A DNA stretch of 64,000 bases from Rana temporaria (Eukaryota; Chordata; Amphibia; Anura; Ranidae), in NCBI RefSeq assembly GCF_905171775.1, contig NC_053492.1:274649146-274713145 (forward strand). Direction: 5' to 3'. Shown in pieces: positions 31,515-42,315 of the stretch. The notes below the pieces were generated by a model, which had not been told where the DNA came from, did not search any database, and saw nothing but the letters and a program-made list of their open reading frames with translations. The translations under genes were made by a program, and so were the position numbers. Each line of letters opens with the position of its first letter. Position 1 is the stretch's first letter.

Positions 31515-31875
31515 CTCTTTAAGTGCCCCTAGATGACCTCTTCCCAGCCAGTGTCATTAGTACAGTGACGGTGCACACTGTCAGCACTTTTTTTTTTTTT
31601 TTTACCAAAAATGTAGCAGAATACACTTTGGTCTAAATTTTAGAAGAAATTCAATATATTTTTTTTATTGTATGTGTCTTATAAGAAAAAGTAGAATTAT
31701 AATAATAATAAAAAAAAACCCAGTGGTGATCAAATGCTATCAAAATAAAGCTCTACTTGTGTAAACAAAACAAAAATTATACAAATTTCATTTGTTTACA
31801 GTGTTGCATGATCGCACAATTTCCAGCGCAGTGCTGAATAGCGAAAAAACCCTGATTATAAAGGAGCTCAACTGG
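31515..31875. mobile_element. TTAA-flanked MITE, short copy
   Basis: TTAA at 31511-31514 and 31876-31879. The right end 'ctcaactgg' and the internal 'ggtgatcaaatgctatcaaaataaagctctacttg' identify it as a diverged relative of the 21296 and 4446 elements. Confidence 0.72.
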
Positions 31876-31879
31876 TTAA

Positions 31880-32757
31880 AATTCATCTTTAATCTTTCCC
31901 ATTGTCTCCATAGTGATAAATGCCAACTGTCATACTGGTAAGCCTTTTCATCCACTCTTTCATTCAACACTTCACAGGAGAGCAAGTGTGTTTTATTTCC
32001 TTCCAGAAAGCTATTTTCACAAACGTTACTGTTCTCACCTTCTAAATACAATGACATTAGCACTGGGGCTTTTAAGCTTAATGACATTTGTAAGTGGTGT
32101 ATGTACAAAGGAATCAATAACAACCTACTAACATAGAGGGTCTCAACTAGCAACTAGCTAAATAATCCATCACTGCCAGATAAGCTTTACAGAATCAAGA
32201 ACTGCAACTTGGTTGTTAAAAAATGCCTTAAAAAAGCAAAATGTTCTATTTTTTTTACAGTAGAAAATAGATGACAGTTGCTATGAAAATTGTTTGATAT
32301 TGCTCTCATTGCAAAGCTTTGCTTGTCTATAGCAGGCCTAAGGTTGTGGATATAAGTATTGGATAGCATGGCTTGCTGAATTCTATGGTGCATAAGGTTA
32401 AATGCATAATGTTTCACAGTGTGATCTGATCAGAGATAGAGAATTAGAACTTGCAGTGGATTGAGCTGGTGCGCTCAACACAAGCTCAGACTAACTGATT
32501 CACTCAGTTTACCAAATCACTCCAGGTGAAACATAACAGAATAAGCAGTGGGACACCAAACCAGAATATCCACACTCCAAAGAACCAAAGGGTGACCACC
32601 AGTTAGTTAAATGTGAAGGGGTTTTGAAATGGTTCAGGGTGCCTTCAATACCCTTTGAGTTCCTCAAGAAGTTGCACTGAACTGCTCATGGGTTTCTTTA
32701 AACTCTCTCGGTTTCTTCTAGCTGCTTATGATGTGACACAATCTCAATGACTTGACT
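31880..32757. other. No gene recognised
   Basis: Intron-like AT-rich sequence with no repeats or exons identified. Confidence 0.4.
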
Positions 32758-32759
32758 TA

Positions 32760-33167
32760 GGCCCCTTTCACATTGAGAAATTTTTCAGGCGGTACAGCGC
32801 TAAAAATAGCGCTGCTATCCCACCTGAAAAACTCCTTCACTGCAGACTCAATGTGAAAGCCCAAGGGCTTTCACACTGAGGCGATGCGCTGGCAGGAGAC
32901 AAAAAAATCTCCTGTCAGCAGCATCTTTGGAGCAGTGATATACCGCTCCTTCCCATTGAAAACAATGGGAAACCGTGGCAATACCGCCCGCAATGCGCCT
33001 TTATAGAGGTGCATTGCGGGAGGTATTAACCCTTTATCGGCCGCTAGGGGGGGTTAATACCGCACCGCTAGCGGCTGATTCCCGCGGCAATCCCGGCGGT
33101 ATAGCGCCGCTATTTTTAGCGGTGTTATACTGCCACCGCGGCTCCCGCCCCAGTCTGAAAGGGGCCT
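32760..33167. mobile_element. MITE, CCCCTTTCACA ends
   Basis: GGCCCCTTTCACATTGAG and CAGTCTGAAAGGGGCC are inverted ends. Internal 'accgctagcgg' and 'tagcgctgctat / atagcgccgctattttt' palindromes resemble those in the element at 51518-51928. Confidence 0.75.
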
Positions 33168-33490
33168 AAGGGTGAAAGCAATTCAGTCGCAAACAATTGC
33201 CTGTGTACATAATACGTAAACGACAAACAGAGATTACTCTATACAAGCTTTTACACCAAGGAAGAATCATTAAATGGGAGAGGTGACAGAAAATTATGCA
33301 CTTTGGGGCATTAAAAAGGTAACTTTTAGAGTTTTCAAAAAACATACATTCATGCTGCAGCATCGGTCTGATGCTACAACTATCCCCCCATTGGTTCTGA
33401 CTGCTGATCACTCATTTCTTGGTCAGCTTTGAGCATGTTCCAAAGGTGAACTTATCCTACTGGGCATTCAGACTGTGCCTGATCAATAGG
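33168..33490. other. No gene recognised
   Basis: Intron-like; nothing identified. Confidence 0.4.
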
Positions 33491-33914
33491 TAATGCCGCA
33501 TACACACGAGCAATCCATCCGATGAGAACGGACCGATGGACCGTTTTCATTGGTTAACCGATGTAGCTGACTGATGGTCCGTCGCGCCTACACACCATCG
33601 GTTAAAAAAACGATCGTTTCAGAACGCGGTGACGTAAAACACAATGACGTGCTGAAAAAAACGAAGTTCAATGCTTCCAAGCATGCGTCGACTTGATTCT
33701 GAGCATGCATGGATTTTTAACCGATGGTCGTGCCTACTAACGATCGGTTTTGTCCTATCGGTTAGGAATCCATCGGTTAATTTTAAAACAAGTTGCCTTT
33801 TTTTTAACCGATGGTTAACTAACCGATGGCGCCCACACACGATCGGTTTTGACCGATGAAAACGGTCCATCAGACCATTTTCATTGGTTTAACTGATCGT
33901 GTGTACGCGGCATT
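33491..33914. mobile_element. Harbinger-like MITE
   Basis: Ends TGCCGCATACACACGAGC and GATCGTGTGTACGCGGCA. The interior is dense with ACCGATGG / CCATCGGT inverted words. The flanks read TAA and TTA, so the duplication is ambiguous. Confidence 0.78.
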
Positions 33915-34087
33915 AGACTGTCTGCTTATGCCTTGACTTAGATCTGTCTGCCTGCTCATTCCCTAGATTACTCCTGTAAATTGTTTGAACTCTATTCAGC
34001 TTGACTGTGCTTATCCTGATCATTTGCTTTTTAGCTTTTTTTTTTCAGTTACTTTTCTGTCTACCTGTGTCTGGAAACTGGACTCTT

Positions 34088-34517
34088 TAGTGCAGGTTCA
34101 CACTACCGCGACTTGGGATCAAACTTGTGTCGCCCCAAGTCGCGCGACATGAGAAATTCAATTGAAGTGAATGAGAGCCGTCTTAATACACACTACTGAA
34201 GTCACTTCGACTTCAGAAAAGGTTCCTGTACTACTTCATAGCGACTTCTAGGCAACTTGTACCCATAGATTTCAATGGAAGTTGCCTATAAAGTCGGATC
34301 ACTGTCTTAACTGAAGCAACTTTACAGGAAGAGAAAATAGTTTACTCAGACAAACCCCTCCCTCCCACAGAGCTGATTATTCTGTGATTGGCCACAGCCA
34401 ATGTCGCCTGTCCTGGAGGCAACTTTAAGTTGCGTTGTAAGTTGCTCCAAGTCGCGCTGAAGTTGCCTTGCAAAGTCGAGCTGTAAGTCAGGTTGCCCTT
34501 GTGTGAACCGGCTCTTA
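34088..34517. mobile_element. MITE, GGTTCACAC ends
   Basis: AGTGCAGGTTCACACTACCG and CTTGTGTGAACCGGCTCT form the inverted ends. Internal 'aagtcgcg / aagttgc' words repeat in both orientations. Non-coding. Confidence 0.65.
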
Positions 34518-34777
34518 GGTTTGGTTTGTTTGTGCCTGATCTGAAACATCCTACTGCTCTCTGTTTATTGTTTGCTCTGACCATCTGACTAAAAACTTCT
34601 GGTTCACATATTTTATTGTTGGAACAATTCAGTACAGAACAACAAGAGAGCATTATATTTTGAAATAGGCAAGTCATAAATAATCTATATAAAATAACAG
34701 GAGTATACATGAATTTCAAGCAATCTTCAAAGTGAATCCACAGTGTAGGACTGCCTTAAAGGAATATTCAATTCTAA

Positions 34778-35048
34778 GGCCCCGTACACACGGCCGAGGA
34801 ACTCGACGTGCCAAACACATCGAGTTCCTCGGCGAGTCCAGCCCTGAAGCCGCCGAGGAGCTCGGCGGGCCGAGAGCTCCCATAGAACAACGAGAAAATA
34901 GAGAACATGTTCTCTATTTTCTCGACGAGTTCCTCGGCGGCTCCATCGGGCCGAAAGTGTACACACGACAGAGTTTCTCGGCAGAATCAGGCTCTGACCG
35001 AATTTCTCGCTGAATTCTGCCGAGAAACTCTGTCGTGTGTACGGGGCC
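34778..35048. mobile_element. Harbinger-like MITE, 271 bp, TAA duplication
   Basis: The ends GGCCCCGTACACACGGCC and CGTGTGTACGGGGCC are flanked by TAA (34775-34777, 35049-35051). The right third is a perfect hairpin around CGGCAGAATCAGG (CGAGAAACTC pairs). Short and well preserved, so relatively young. Confidence 0.9.
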
Positions 35049-35051
35049 TAA

Positions 35052-35498
35052 GTATTTTTGTTTTTTTATTAAAATAAAAAAACATGGTATGCTTATCTGC
35101 TGTGTGCAATGATTTTGCATAGAGCTGTGCTATACCTTACCTCTTCTTTGGTGGTTCCCCATTGGCAATCTCTGCTCCTCCTCTCTTCTGAGTGCCACCA
35201 TAGCAAGCCCTGTGTTATGGGGATACCTGTGCAGGTGCGCTCTTGAGTTAGGCTGTGTACATCCATAGAGATACACAGCGTGACTTGGCCTACACCCCTT
35301 GGCTCTATACTCTTAATGAAGCCTGTGAAACCAGGAAGTAAGGACAGCGGAAGGGGACAACACCGGCGGGGTCTGTGCTGGATCGAGGGAGGTGTCAGCT
35401 AAGCATTTGGGGGGAAACAAGCATTTTTACAGCGTGTTAGCGTTAAAAAAAGCGATATTAAAACATTCATAAAACGCTCTCCATGCACCTCAATGGAC
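35052..35498. other. No gene recognised
   Basis: Intron-like; nothing identified. Confidence 0.4.
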
Positions 35499-35925
35499 CC
35501 TTTCACACTAAATCCTGCAAGCAGCATTGTTGGAGCAGCTTTTGGGCGCTGAAAAAAATGCTCCAAAAACGCCCCTCTCCATTTAAATGAATTGAAAGCG
35601 CTGTAAAAACGCCTTACCCTTTCACACTGAGGCGTTGCACTGGTGGGGCGTTGAGAAAAGTCTTGCAAGCAGCATCTTTGGAGCAGCTTTTGGCTGCTGA
35701 TAAAGACACTCCAAAAACGCCCTCTCCATTGAAATTAATTGAAAGCACTGTAAAAACGCCTTACCCTTTCACACTGAGGCACTGCAAAAACGCCTTAAAA
35801 CAATAGGGTCTTAGCGGTGCTTTATCAGCATTTTTCGGGCGCTGGCAGTGTGAAAGGGCTCTGAAAGCACTCACAACGCTTGAATAACGCTTGAAAAATG
35901 CCCCAGTGTGAAAGGGGCCTAAGGT
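35499..35925. mobile_element. CCCTTTCACAC MITE with internal ~135-bp tandem units
   Basis: CCCTTTCACACTGAGGCG or a variant recurs at about 35508, 35629 and 35764. Each copy is followed by 'tgcaagcagcat.ttggagcagcttttgg' and 'ctccaaaaacgcc.ctctccatt'. The right end is CAGTGTGAAAGGGGCC. This looks like a MITE whose left arm was tandemly multiplied. Confidence 0.7.
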
Positions 35926-35939
35926 AAAAAAAACACCTT

Positions 35940-36666
35940 GGCCCAGATTCTCAAAGGACTTACGATGGCGCAGCGCCATTGACGCCGTCGTAAGTCCTAA
36001 TCTGGCCCGTCGTATCTATGTGACTGATTCTTATAATCAGTTACGCATAGATATCCATTAGATCCGACAGGCGTAAGTCTCTTACGCCGTCGGATCTAAA
36101 CTGCAATTTTTTTTTTGCCCGCTAGGTGGCGCTTCCGTCGATTTCCGCTTTGAGTATGCAAATTAGCTAGAAACGCGAATTCCCGAACGTACGCGCGGCC
36201 GACGCAGTAAAGTTGCGACATTTATGTTAGGCTTTTCCCGGCGTAAAGTTGCCCCTGCTATAAGTATGGCCGTCATTCCCGCGTCAAAATTTTTAAATTT
36301 TGCGTCGTTTGCGTAACTCGTCCGTGAATGGGGCTGGACGTAATTTACGTCCACGTCAAAACCAATACGTCTTTGCGGCGTATTAGGAGCAATGCACACT
36401 GGGAGATTTCCACGGATGGCGCATGCGCCGTTCGAGAAAAACATCAATCACGTCGGGTCACAGTGGATTTACATAAAACACGCCCCCCTGATCCAAATTT
36501 GAATTAGGCGGGCTTACGCCGGCCGATTTACGCAAAGCCGCCGCAACTTACGGAGCAAGTGCTTTGAGAATACAGCACTTGCCCGTGTAAGTTGCGGCGG
36601 CGTAACGTAAATCGAGAAAACGTTACGCCGACGCAAAGATACGCCATTCTACGAGAATCTGGCCCC
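35940..36666. mobile_element. GC-rich hairpin-laden MITE, copy B (reverse orientation)
   Basis: The ends GGCCCAGATTCTC / GAGAATCTGGCCCC are inverted. Relative to copies A and C it is reversed: the CTAGGTGGCGC box comes first (36124), then GGCGCATGCGCCG (36418), then CGCCCCCCTG (36482). It has many internal hairpins, such as GCCGCCGCAACTTAC facing GTAAGTTGCGGCGGC. No ORF. Confidence 0.82.
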
Positions 36667-37267
36667 TGGATTTTAAAACCAAGAGAAAATAAAGCATACA
36701 CAAAATATGAATCCCACAATGCAGTGTAGGCACCTGCGCATTGGTTTCTGATACACCTGCACTATATCTGGAATGTGGCCTTTCCTGCAATCATAAAATT
36801 ACTTTTAAGATTTAGAAGGTCAGTTTTATGTCAGTTCAAACTGGGCACATGAAAAAAGAATATTTCAGTAAAAACATGTACAACATATAAACAAACATGT
36901 TCTTCCCCTCTGCCACATTAGTCTTCTACAAGACATTTTAACATGATATTGCTACAAGCCATTTTTTTTAACAATGTCCGTAAGCATGACAGTGATCAGC
37001 AATGCAAGGGGACACTTCCCCGCTAAACATTAATGTGAGAGGGAACTACACTGGTCACCAATGTAAGTAGAAGGTGTCATAATAGCACCTTCATAATGCA
37101 TAATGATCAAAAGCACCATTAATTGGATGCTAAGCATAGGATCAGAGCCCACTTGAGGTTCCTCTAGTGTTTCAGTCTAGCTCGGGCCAGAGGGAGGTAA
37201 TAAATACTTGCATATGTTACACTTACACATCCTTTACCATGCAGGTTTCTAATGTGTAAATCTGATA
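36667..37267. other. No gene recognised
   Basis: Intron-like; nothing identified. Confidence 0.4.
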
Positions 37268-37341
37268 CAGTGCCTTGAAAAAGTATTCATACCCCTTGAA
37301 TTTTTCCACATTTTGTCATGTTATAACCAAATATGTAAGAC
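37268..37341. mobile_element. Tc1-like terminal fragment
   Basis: TA then CAGTGCCTTGAAAAAGTATT and 'ccacattttgtcatgttataacc', the same family as the 17852-20652 transposon. Only about 70 bp of one end remain before an unrelated junction. Confidence 0.85.
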
Positions 37342-38068
37342 TAGGTTCACACTATTGTGAATTGGATGTGGTTTTCCCTGCATCCAATTCGCATGTCAGG
37401 AGATTGTGACTGGCTCCCTATGGGGGCAGCATATTGCATGTTGATTGATGGAGGCTTCCCCTCCCTGTTATTCTAAGACACAGGCGAGGCTTGATACAAG
37501 CCTGTGACTGGCAGAAAGCCGCCCACACAATGTTATTGCCAAAAAATAAAGATTTGATTTAAAATATATATTTGTATGATGATTTTTTTCAATATATTTT
37601 TTTATTTTTGCTCTTTATCCCAAAATTAGTTTTTGTATGTGACCAGCAGCAGAAGACTAGAAGAAGACTAGAAGATCCTCCTGCTTATGTTTCCTTGCAG
37701 TCAGGGTGGCCAAGATCTGGGTCATGTGACAGCTGTATATTGATTAGTAAAAAGGTACTTAGATTTTATTTTTTTAAATAAATCACAGCGTCATCATGCA
37801 TACACAGAAAAGAAGGAAAAATGTAAATGAACAGTGTGTATTTAATATCATTTTAATCATCACTGTGGGAACAATGTTATTGAGAGAATACTTGGGAATC
37901 CTTTCAATCTAGACTGACTCTTTTACTTCCACATCTCGTTTTTTTCCGTCTGCTTCCCCCAGCTACAGCCTTAGATCATTTATTTTCTGTTTCTGTGTTA
38001 GAGAATTGACAAATATTAAAATCCAGCAGTTACAAATACTGCAGTTGCTGAGTTTTAATAAATGGACA
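37342..38068. other. No gene; possible repeat fragment at the left
   Basis: 'actaggttcacactattgtgaattggatgtgg' at the left edge resembles a MITE end without a partner. The remainder is intron-like. Confidence 0.4.
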
Positions 38069-38370
38069 CTTACCTGTCCAGCGCGCCCGTGATGTCAGCA
38101 GCCGAAGCCGAGCAGTCGCTCGTCTCTCGGCTGCCCCCACTGCCATCCTCAGTGAGGGAATCAGGAAGTGAAGCGTTGCAGCTTCACTGCCTGGTTCCCT
38201 ACTGTGCATGCGCGAGCAGTGTGGTGCATCCTCACTGGTCCCTGCTGTCTTCTGGGACCAGTGTGTTTCCAAGAAGACAGCAGGGGGGGAGAGGTGCCAA
38301 ATGTGACACCGGAGGGGGGAGGGTTCCGAAAAGCGGAGGTTCACTTTTTGTGTGGACCTCCGCTTTAAAT
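38069..38370. mobile_element. GC-rich MITE-like repeat
   Basis: 'ttacctgtccagcgcgcc' at the left and GCGGAGGTTCACTTTTTGTG, GGACCTCCGCTTTAA at the right match a dispersed frog repeat I recognise. A 'gctgtcttctgggaccagtg' hairpin occurs inside. It was considered and rejected as the missing FAM184A exon 1. Confidence 0.5.
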
Positions 38371-38444
38371 AAGTAAAAAAAAAATGCAATCTCAAAGGCA
38401 TATTGCAAGTCAATAAGAATAGATTATGATAAGGAAACACATAT

Positions 38445-38445
<1 letters not shown>

Positions 38446-38513
<68 letters not shown>
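38446..38513. repeat. (TA)n microsatellite
   Basis: About 65 bp of nearly uninterrupted TA dinucleotides. Confidence 0.96.
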
Positions 38514-38516
<3 letters not shown>

Positions 38517-38617
38517 CTGTGCTTTTACCTGCAATTTTTTTTAAAGCTATAAAAGGGACTCTTCAGTGCATATTGAAAACAATCTGTGTTCTGGCCCATA
38601 AACCTGGAATACTCATT

Positions 38618-38833
38618 AAAGCAGTTGTATAGTCTTTTTTTTTTACTTTTACCTACAGGTAGGGATGAGCTTCGTATTCGAATCGAACTCATGTTTTCTT
38701 TTTTTTCTTTTTTTTACAGACACAAGACGTAATCTTACCTTTTAAAGTGGTAAAATACATTAGTAACATAATATTTTAGAAATTATAATATATGAATGTT
38801 TGTATAAGAACTTGTAAAATGAACCAAAGAAAA

Positions 38834-38929
<96 letters not shown>

Positions 38930-39388
38930 GTATACTAGCCTTAATCCAAAGCACCTAGTGTTGTTCCTATGCACTGTGCTCTCTCCTCCCTCTGCTATCT
39001 GAATGATTAATTTCTGACAGTCTATGCTGACACAAGAAAACACCTGGAGATGGTTCTGTTCCCCTCCAGCACACAGCAGGTGATTGCGAGCCTCAGGTGT
39101 TTGTGTTTCCCTATGAGAGTGGAAAGGGGGAGTGTCCTTTCCCTCCACTCAGATCTCAGAAAACTCAGCTCCCTGCTCTATGCTGAACAGTGTGTGACAT
39201 CAGATCCCCACCTACAGTCTGCTAGGGCACATAAATGCTGTGTAAAATTTGTGCTTAAGGATGTTGTAGAGGAGAGAGGGGGACAGATAAACAGGTGCAA
39301 CTTAAGTAGGGGGATATGTTAAATCTCTGTTTATCACCTGAGGTTAGACACTTTAGAGGGTGTATGTAAGGGTTTACAACCACTTTAA
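38618..39388. mobile_element. MITE with TTAAAG...GTTGTA ends hosting a microsatellite
   Basis: TTAAAGCAGTTGTATAGTC and GGGTTTACAACCACTTTAAA form the inverted ends, resembling those near 823 and 23209. A compound (CT)n(TA)n tract lies inside. Non-coding. Confidence 0.6.
38839..38924. repeat. Compound (CT)n(TA)n microsatellite
   Basis: About 19 CT units run directly into about 23 TA units. Confidence 0.96.
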
Positions 39389-39420
39389 ATAGTGATGTTT
39401 CAAGAAATAGGCCATTGAAA

Positions 39421-39461
39421 AGTACTGAAGAAGTCCTTGCCTTTGGATGCAACGTGTATAG
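39421..39461 (+). ncRNA. Hammerhead-like motif HHR-f
   Basis: AGTA, core CTGAAGA, extra A, stem GTCC/GGAT with a 7-nt loop, GCAA (consensus GAAA), ACGTGT, then A as the cleavage-site residue. Stem I pairing is weak (two pairs). Likely inactive. Confidence 0.45.
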
Positions 39462-39951
39462 AATTCTTGGGTGTCATGTCATCTTGCAGACATCTTACCA
39501 CTGAGCTGGGAGTTGGCATATGTGTTTCACACGTGCATTTGAACTAGGACTGGTGGCAATGCTCTATTTTGTAAAGGCAATATTCTTCTTTTAATTATTA
39601 AACCTTTTTTAACAGAGAGCATTAGGTCTTGTGTGCTTCCCTTTTCTTCCCATATACATTGTGTGTTCCTGAGTGCCTGAGGACCTGTGTACCCTTCCTA
39701 TGGGAAGAGGAATGATAATCTGCCAAGAGTCTGTCAGAGCTATTGTCCCTGAGGGAAACACCACTTGCTTTGACCTTCTGATAATGCAGTAGTCATGGCT
39801 ATGAGGTGAGCGGCAAGTTTGTATGATGGTGGAACACGGAGTACTTCATTTATTTGGATCACAGAATCACAGTGGTGATTGCATATACTGATTGGACTTT
39901 AATTTACACTATTTGTGGACTATCAGAATTGTTGCAAATTATAATTGTATT

Positions 39952-40805
39952 CAGAGGTGTGCGCAGCCTATTGCATTAGGGTGTGCACACCAAAGCTCAA
40001 ACACACATGCGTGTGTAATATACCGTATATGGCAGTGGGCAAGTCAGTAGGGCTTTGTCAGCAGGGCAGAGATCGGTGTAAGTAGTTTATCTTTATTTGT
40101 ATTATTATTATTATTATTTTTTTACAATTTTTTTTTTTTAATATTAGTTTTTTTTTGTTCTTTAGGAGCCCTGTTTGGGGGCTATGGTGAAATATCAGTG
40201 GTCTTAACAGAACCCTGATGTCTAACTTTTGAGACAGAGAAAGGGACTGAGGACAGAGATTCCCCAGTCCCTTTCTCTGCAGCCAGGCAGCAGGGGGAAT
40301 CTGCATAGTATAGGGTGATTAGGGTGTGCCCAGGCACACCTTATGCCCCGTACACACCATCACTTTATGTGATAAAAAAAACGACGTTTTTAAAAAGTCA
40401 CTTAAAATGACCGTGTGTGGGGGAAAACGTTGTTTTATATCTTCTGAAAAACGACCAAAAAAAATTGAAGCATGCTTCAATTTTCATGTGTCGTTTTTCA
40501 AAACGTCGTTTTTTACTTCACAGAAATTGACTGTGTGTAGCAAAAAACGTCGTTTAAAACAACGTTTTTACACCCGCGCATGCCCAGAAGCTAGTTATGA
40601 AGCGAGCTTCAATGGTAAAACGTGGTGGAACGTAACCTCGCTTTGCTAGAACATTGTGAGAAAAACGATGGTGTGTAGGCAACTTCGTCTTTGAAAATTG
40701 AAGTTTCAAAAACGTAGTTTTTTACTTCACAGAAAATGTCGTTTTTTTCATCACATAAAGTGATGGTGTGTATGCGGCATTACACCCTATGTGCGCACGC
40801 CTATG
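39952..40805. mobile_element. hAT element with nested Harbinger MITE, 8-bp TSD
   Basis: CAGAGGTGTGCGCAGCC and GTGCGCACGCCTATG are inverted ends flanked by ATTGTATT at 39944-39951 and 40806-40813. The interior shares 'gccctgt.tggggg.ct.tggtgaaatatcag' and a couple of 21-bp GTCAGTAGGGC-type units with the copy at about 43893-44640. Confidence 0.9.
40344..40779. mobile_element. Harbinger-like MITE nested in hAT, TTA duplication
   Basis: TTA at 40341-40343 and 40780-40782; ends TGCCCCGTACACACCATCAC and GTGATGGTGTGTATGCGGCA. The interior consists of AAAACGACG / CGTCGTTTT repeats in both orientations. Confidence 0.88.
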
Positions 40806-40850
40806 ATTGTATTAGATGTGTATAGCGCCTTTTTTGATATTTTGGTGTTG

Positions 40851-41589
40851 ATAGTCAGTACAAGAGACTTATTTCTGTCCGCTGCACTGTTTTCTATTTA
40901 CTTATAGAATTCCTGTGCATGCACACATACACCAACAGTTTCTGGCATCTGGGTTCTTTCTAAAACTATACTTGCAGCAGAATTTTCATGCATGTGCGCT
41001 GATGTCCTGCATGACTCTGCCAAGTCCTAATGCAAAGAATTCGGCAGCACATGCCCATCACTCGGACTCATGGGATGTGGGAAGTAGACATAATTTTAAT
41101 CTAGTCCAAAAAGTGTGTAGTGCTTCAATGCAGCACCAAAAAGGTTAAAAACCTTTATAAAAGTAAGCAAGGTTATCCAGTTGTGGACAATAGAGAGGAG
41201 AGGAAGGTCCCACTTTATTTTTATTATTTTCAAGTTAAGGTTTATGTGACAGACTCACCCGGGACGTCCCCGAACTATCTTATGTCTAAAATCATCCTAT
41301 GTCCACTGGGGGCATAGGATGACTGAGAAATTATATCTTGGACTACCTGAGATGGGATTATTATGTAATTATTATCCACAATATATTCCAGGATATCTGT
41401 AAAGAACTATTTACTGTTTGTTTATTCTGAACTCAACGGGTTAATTGTAAGAGTGACTCATTTATCATGTTGGGACACATACTGTTGGGAGTGTGGGACG
41501 TTCCGTTACAGTTTACATCTATAATAATTATATACAACACAAGCACATTTTATCAGTTGAATATCTGCATTCAAAAATTTTATAGTAGC
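40851..41589. other. No gene recognised
   Basis: Intron-like; nothing identified. Confidence 0.4.
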
Positions 41590-41592
41590 TAT

Positions 41593-42312
41593 GGGCCAGA
41601 TTCTCGTAGTTTTCCCGCGGCCGTAGCGTAAGCCATTTACACTACGCCGCCGTAACTTACTGGAGCAAGTGCCATATTCCTCAAGCACTTGCTCCGTAGT
41701 TTGCGGCGGCGTAGTGTAAAAGGCCCGGCGTATCCCCGCGTAATTCAAAGGGGGCGGCTTATATTTAAATTAAGCGCGCCCCCATGCCGATCGAACTGCG
41801 CATGCGCCGGGCTAAAAATAGCCCAGTGCGCATGCTCCAGTTCTCGACGGAAAACGTCAATGACGCCGACGTGTGCGTCATTGACGTAAAGTCGTATTCA
41901 AGAACGACTTACGAAAACGACGTACCCGACGGGAAAAGACGACGCAGACCCAACGCCATACTTAACATGGCATACGTCGGACTGGCGTAAGGTTACCCCT
42001 CATATAGCAGGGGTAACCTTACGCATTCGCAAACGACGTAAGCGACGGTTACGCTACACCATTTCGTTCGGGAATCGGCGTATCAGGCTCATTTGCATAA
42101 ACAAATGAGACCTGAACGTAAAGCCACCTAGCGGCCGGCGGCGAATTACATTTAAGATCCGACAGTGTAAGTGACTTACACCTGTCGGATCTACAGCGTA
42201 TCTATGCGAAAATGATTCTAGGAATCACTCGCATAGATACGCGGGTCAAAAAACAGAGATACAACGGAGTTTCCTGAGATACTCCGTCGTAACTCTTCTG
42301 AGAATATGGCCC
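41593..42312. mobile_element. GC-rich hairpin-laden MITE, copy C
   Basis: GGGCCAGATTCTCGTAG and TGAGAATATGGCCC form the ends, with a possible TAT duplication (41590-41592, 42313-42315). Internal hairpins include GCAAGTGCC...GCACTTGC and TAACCTTACG...CGTAAGGTTA. Modules shared with copies A and B: GCGCATGCGCCG, GCGCGCCCCCATG and CCTAGCGGCC. Confidence 0.82.
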
Positions 42313-42315
42313 TAT

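Larger units (their letters stand above)
39395..40850 (+). mobile_element. Probable hammerhead-family repeat split by a hAT element
   Basis: A hammerhead-like motif at 39421-39461 is followed, as in the other family members, by a few hundred bases with 'actgattggacttt' and, beyond the hAT insertion, 'gtgtatagcgcctttttt'. The latter resembles the AGCGC arm end at 15568. Borders and target duplication are not determined. Confidence 0.42.

Noticed and set aside
38069..38376. GC-rich open frame considered as FAM184A exon 1
   Set aside because: It is on the wrong strand for the main frame. The minus-strand frame shows no similarity to the FAM184A N-terminus, and the right end matches a dispersed frog repeat.
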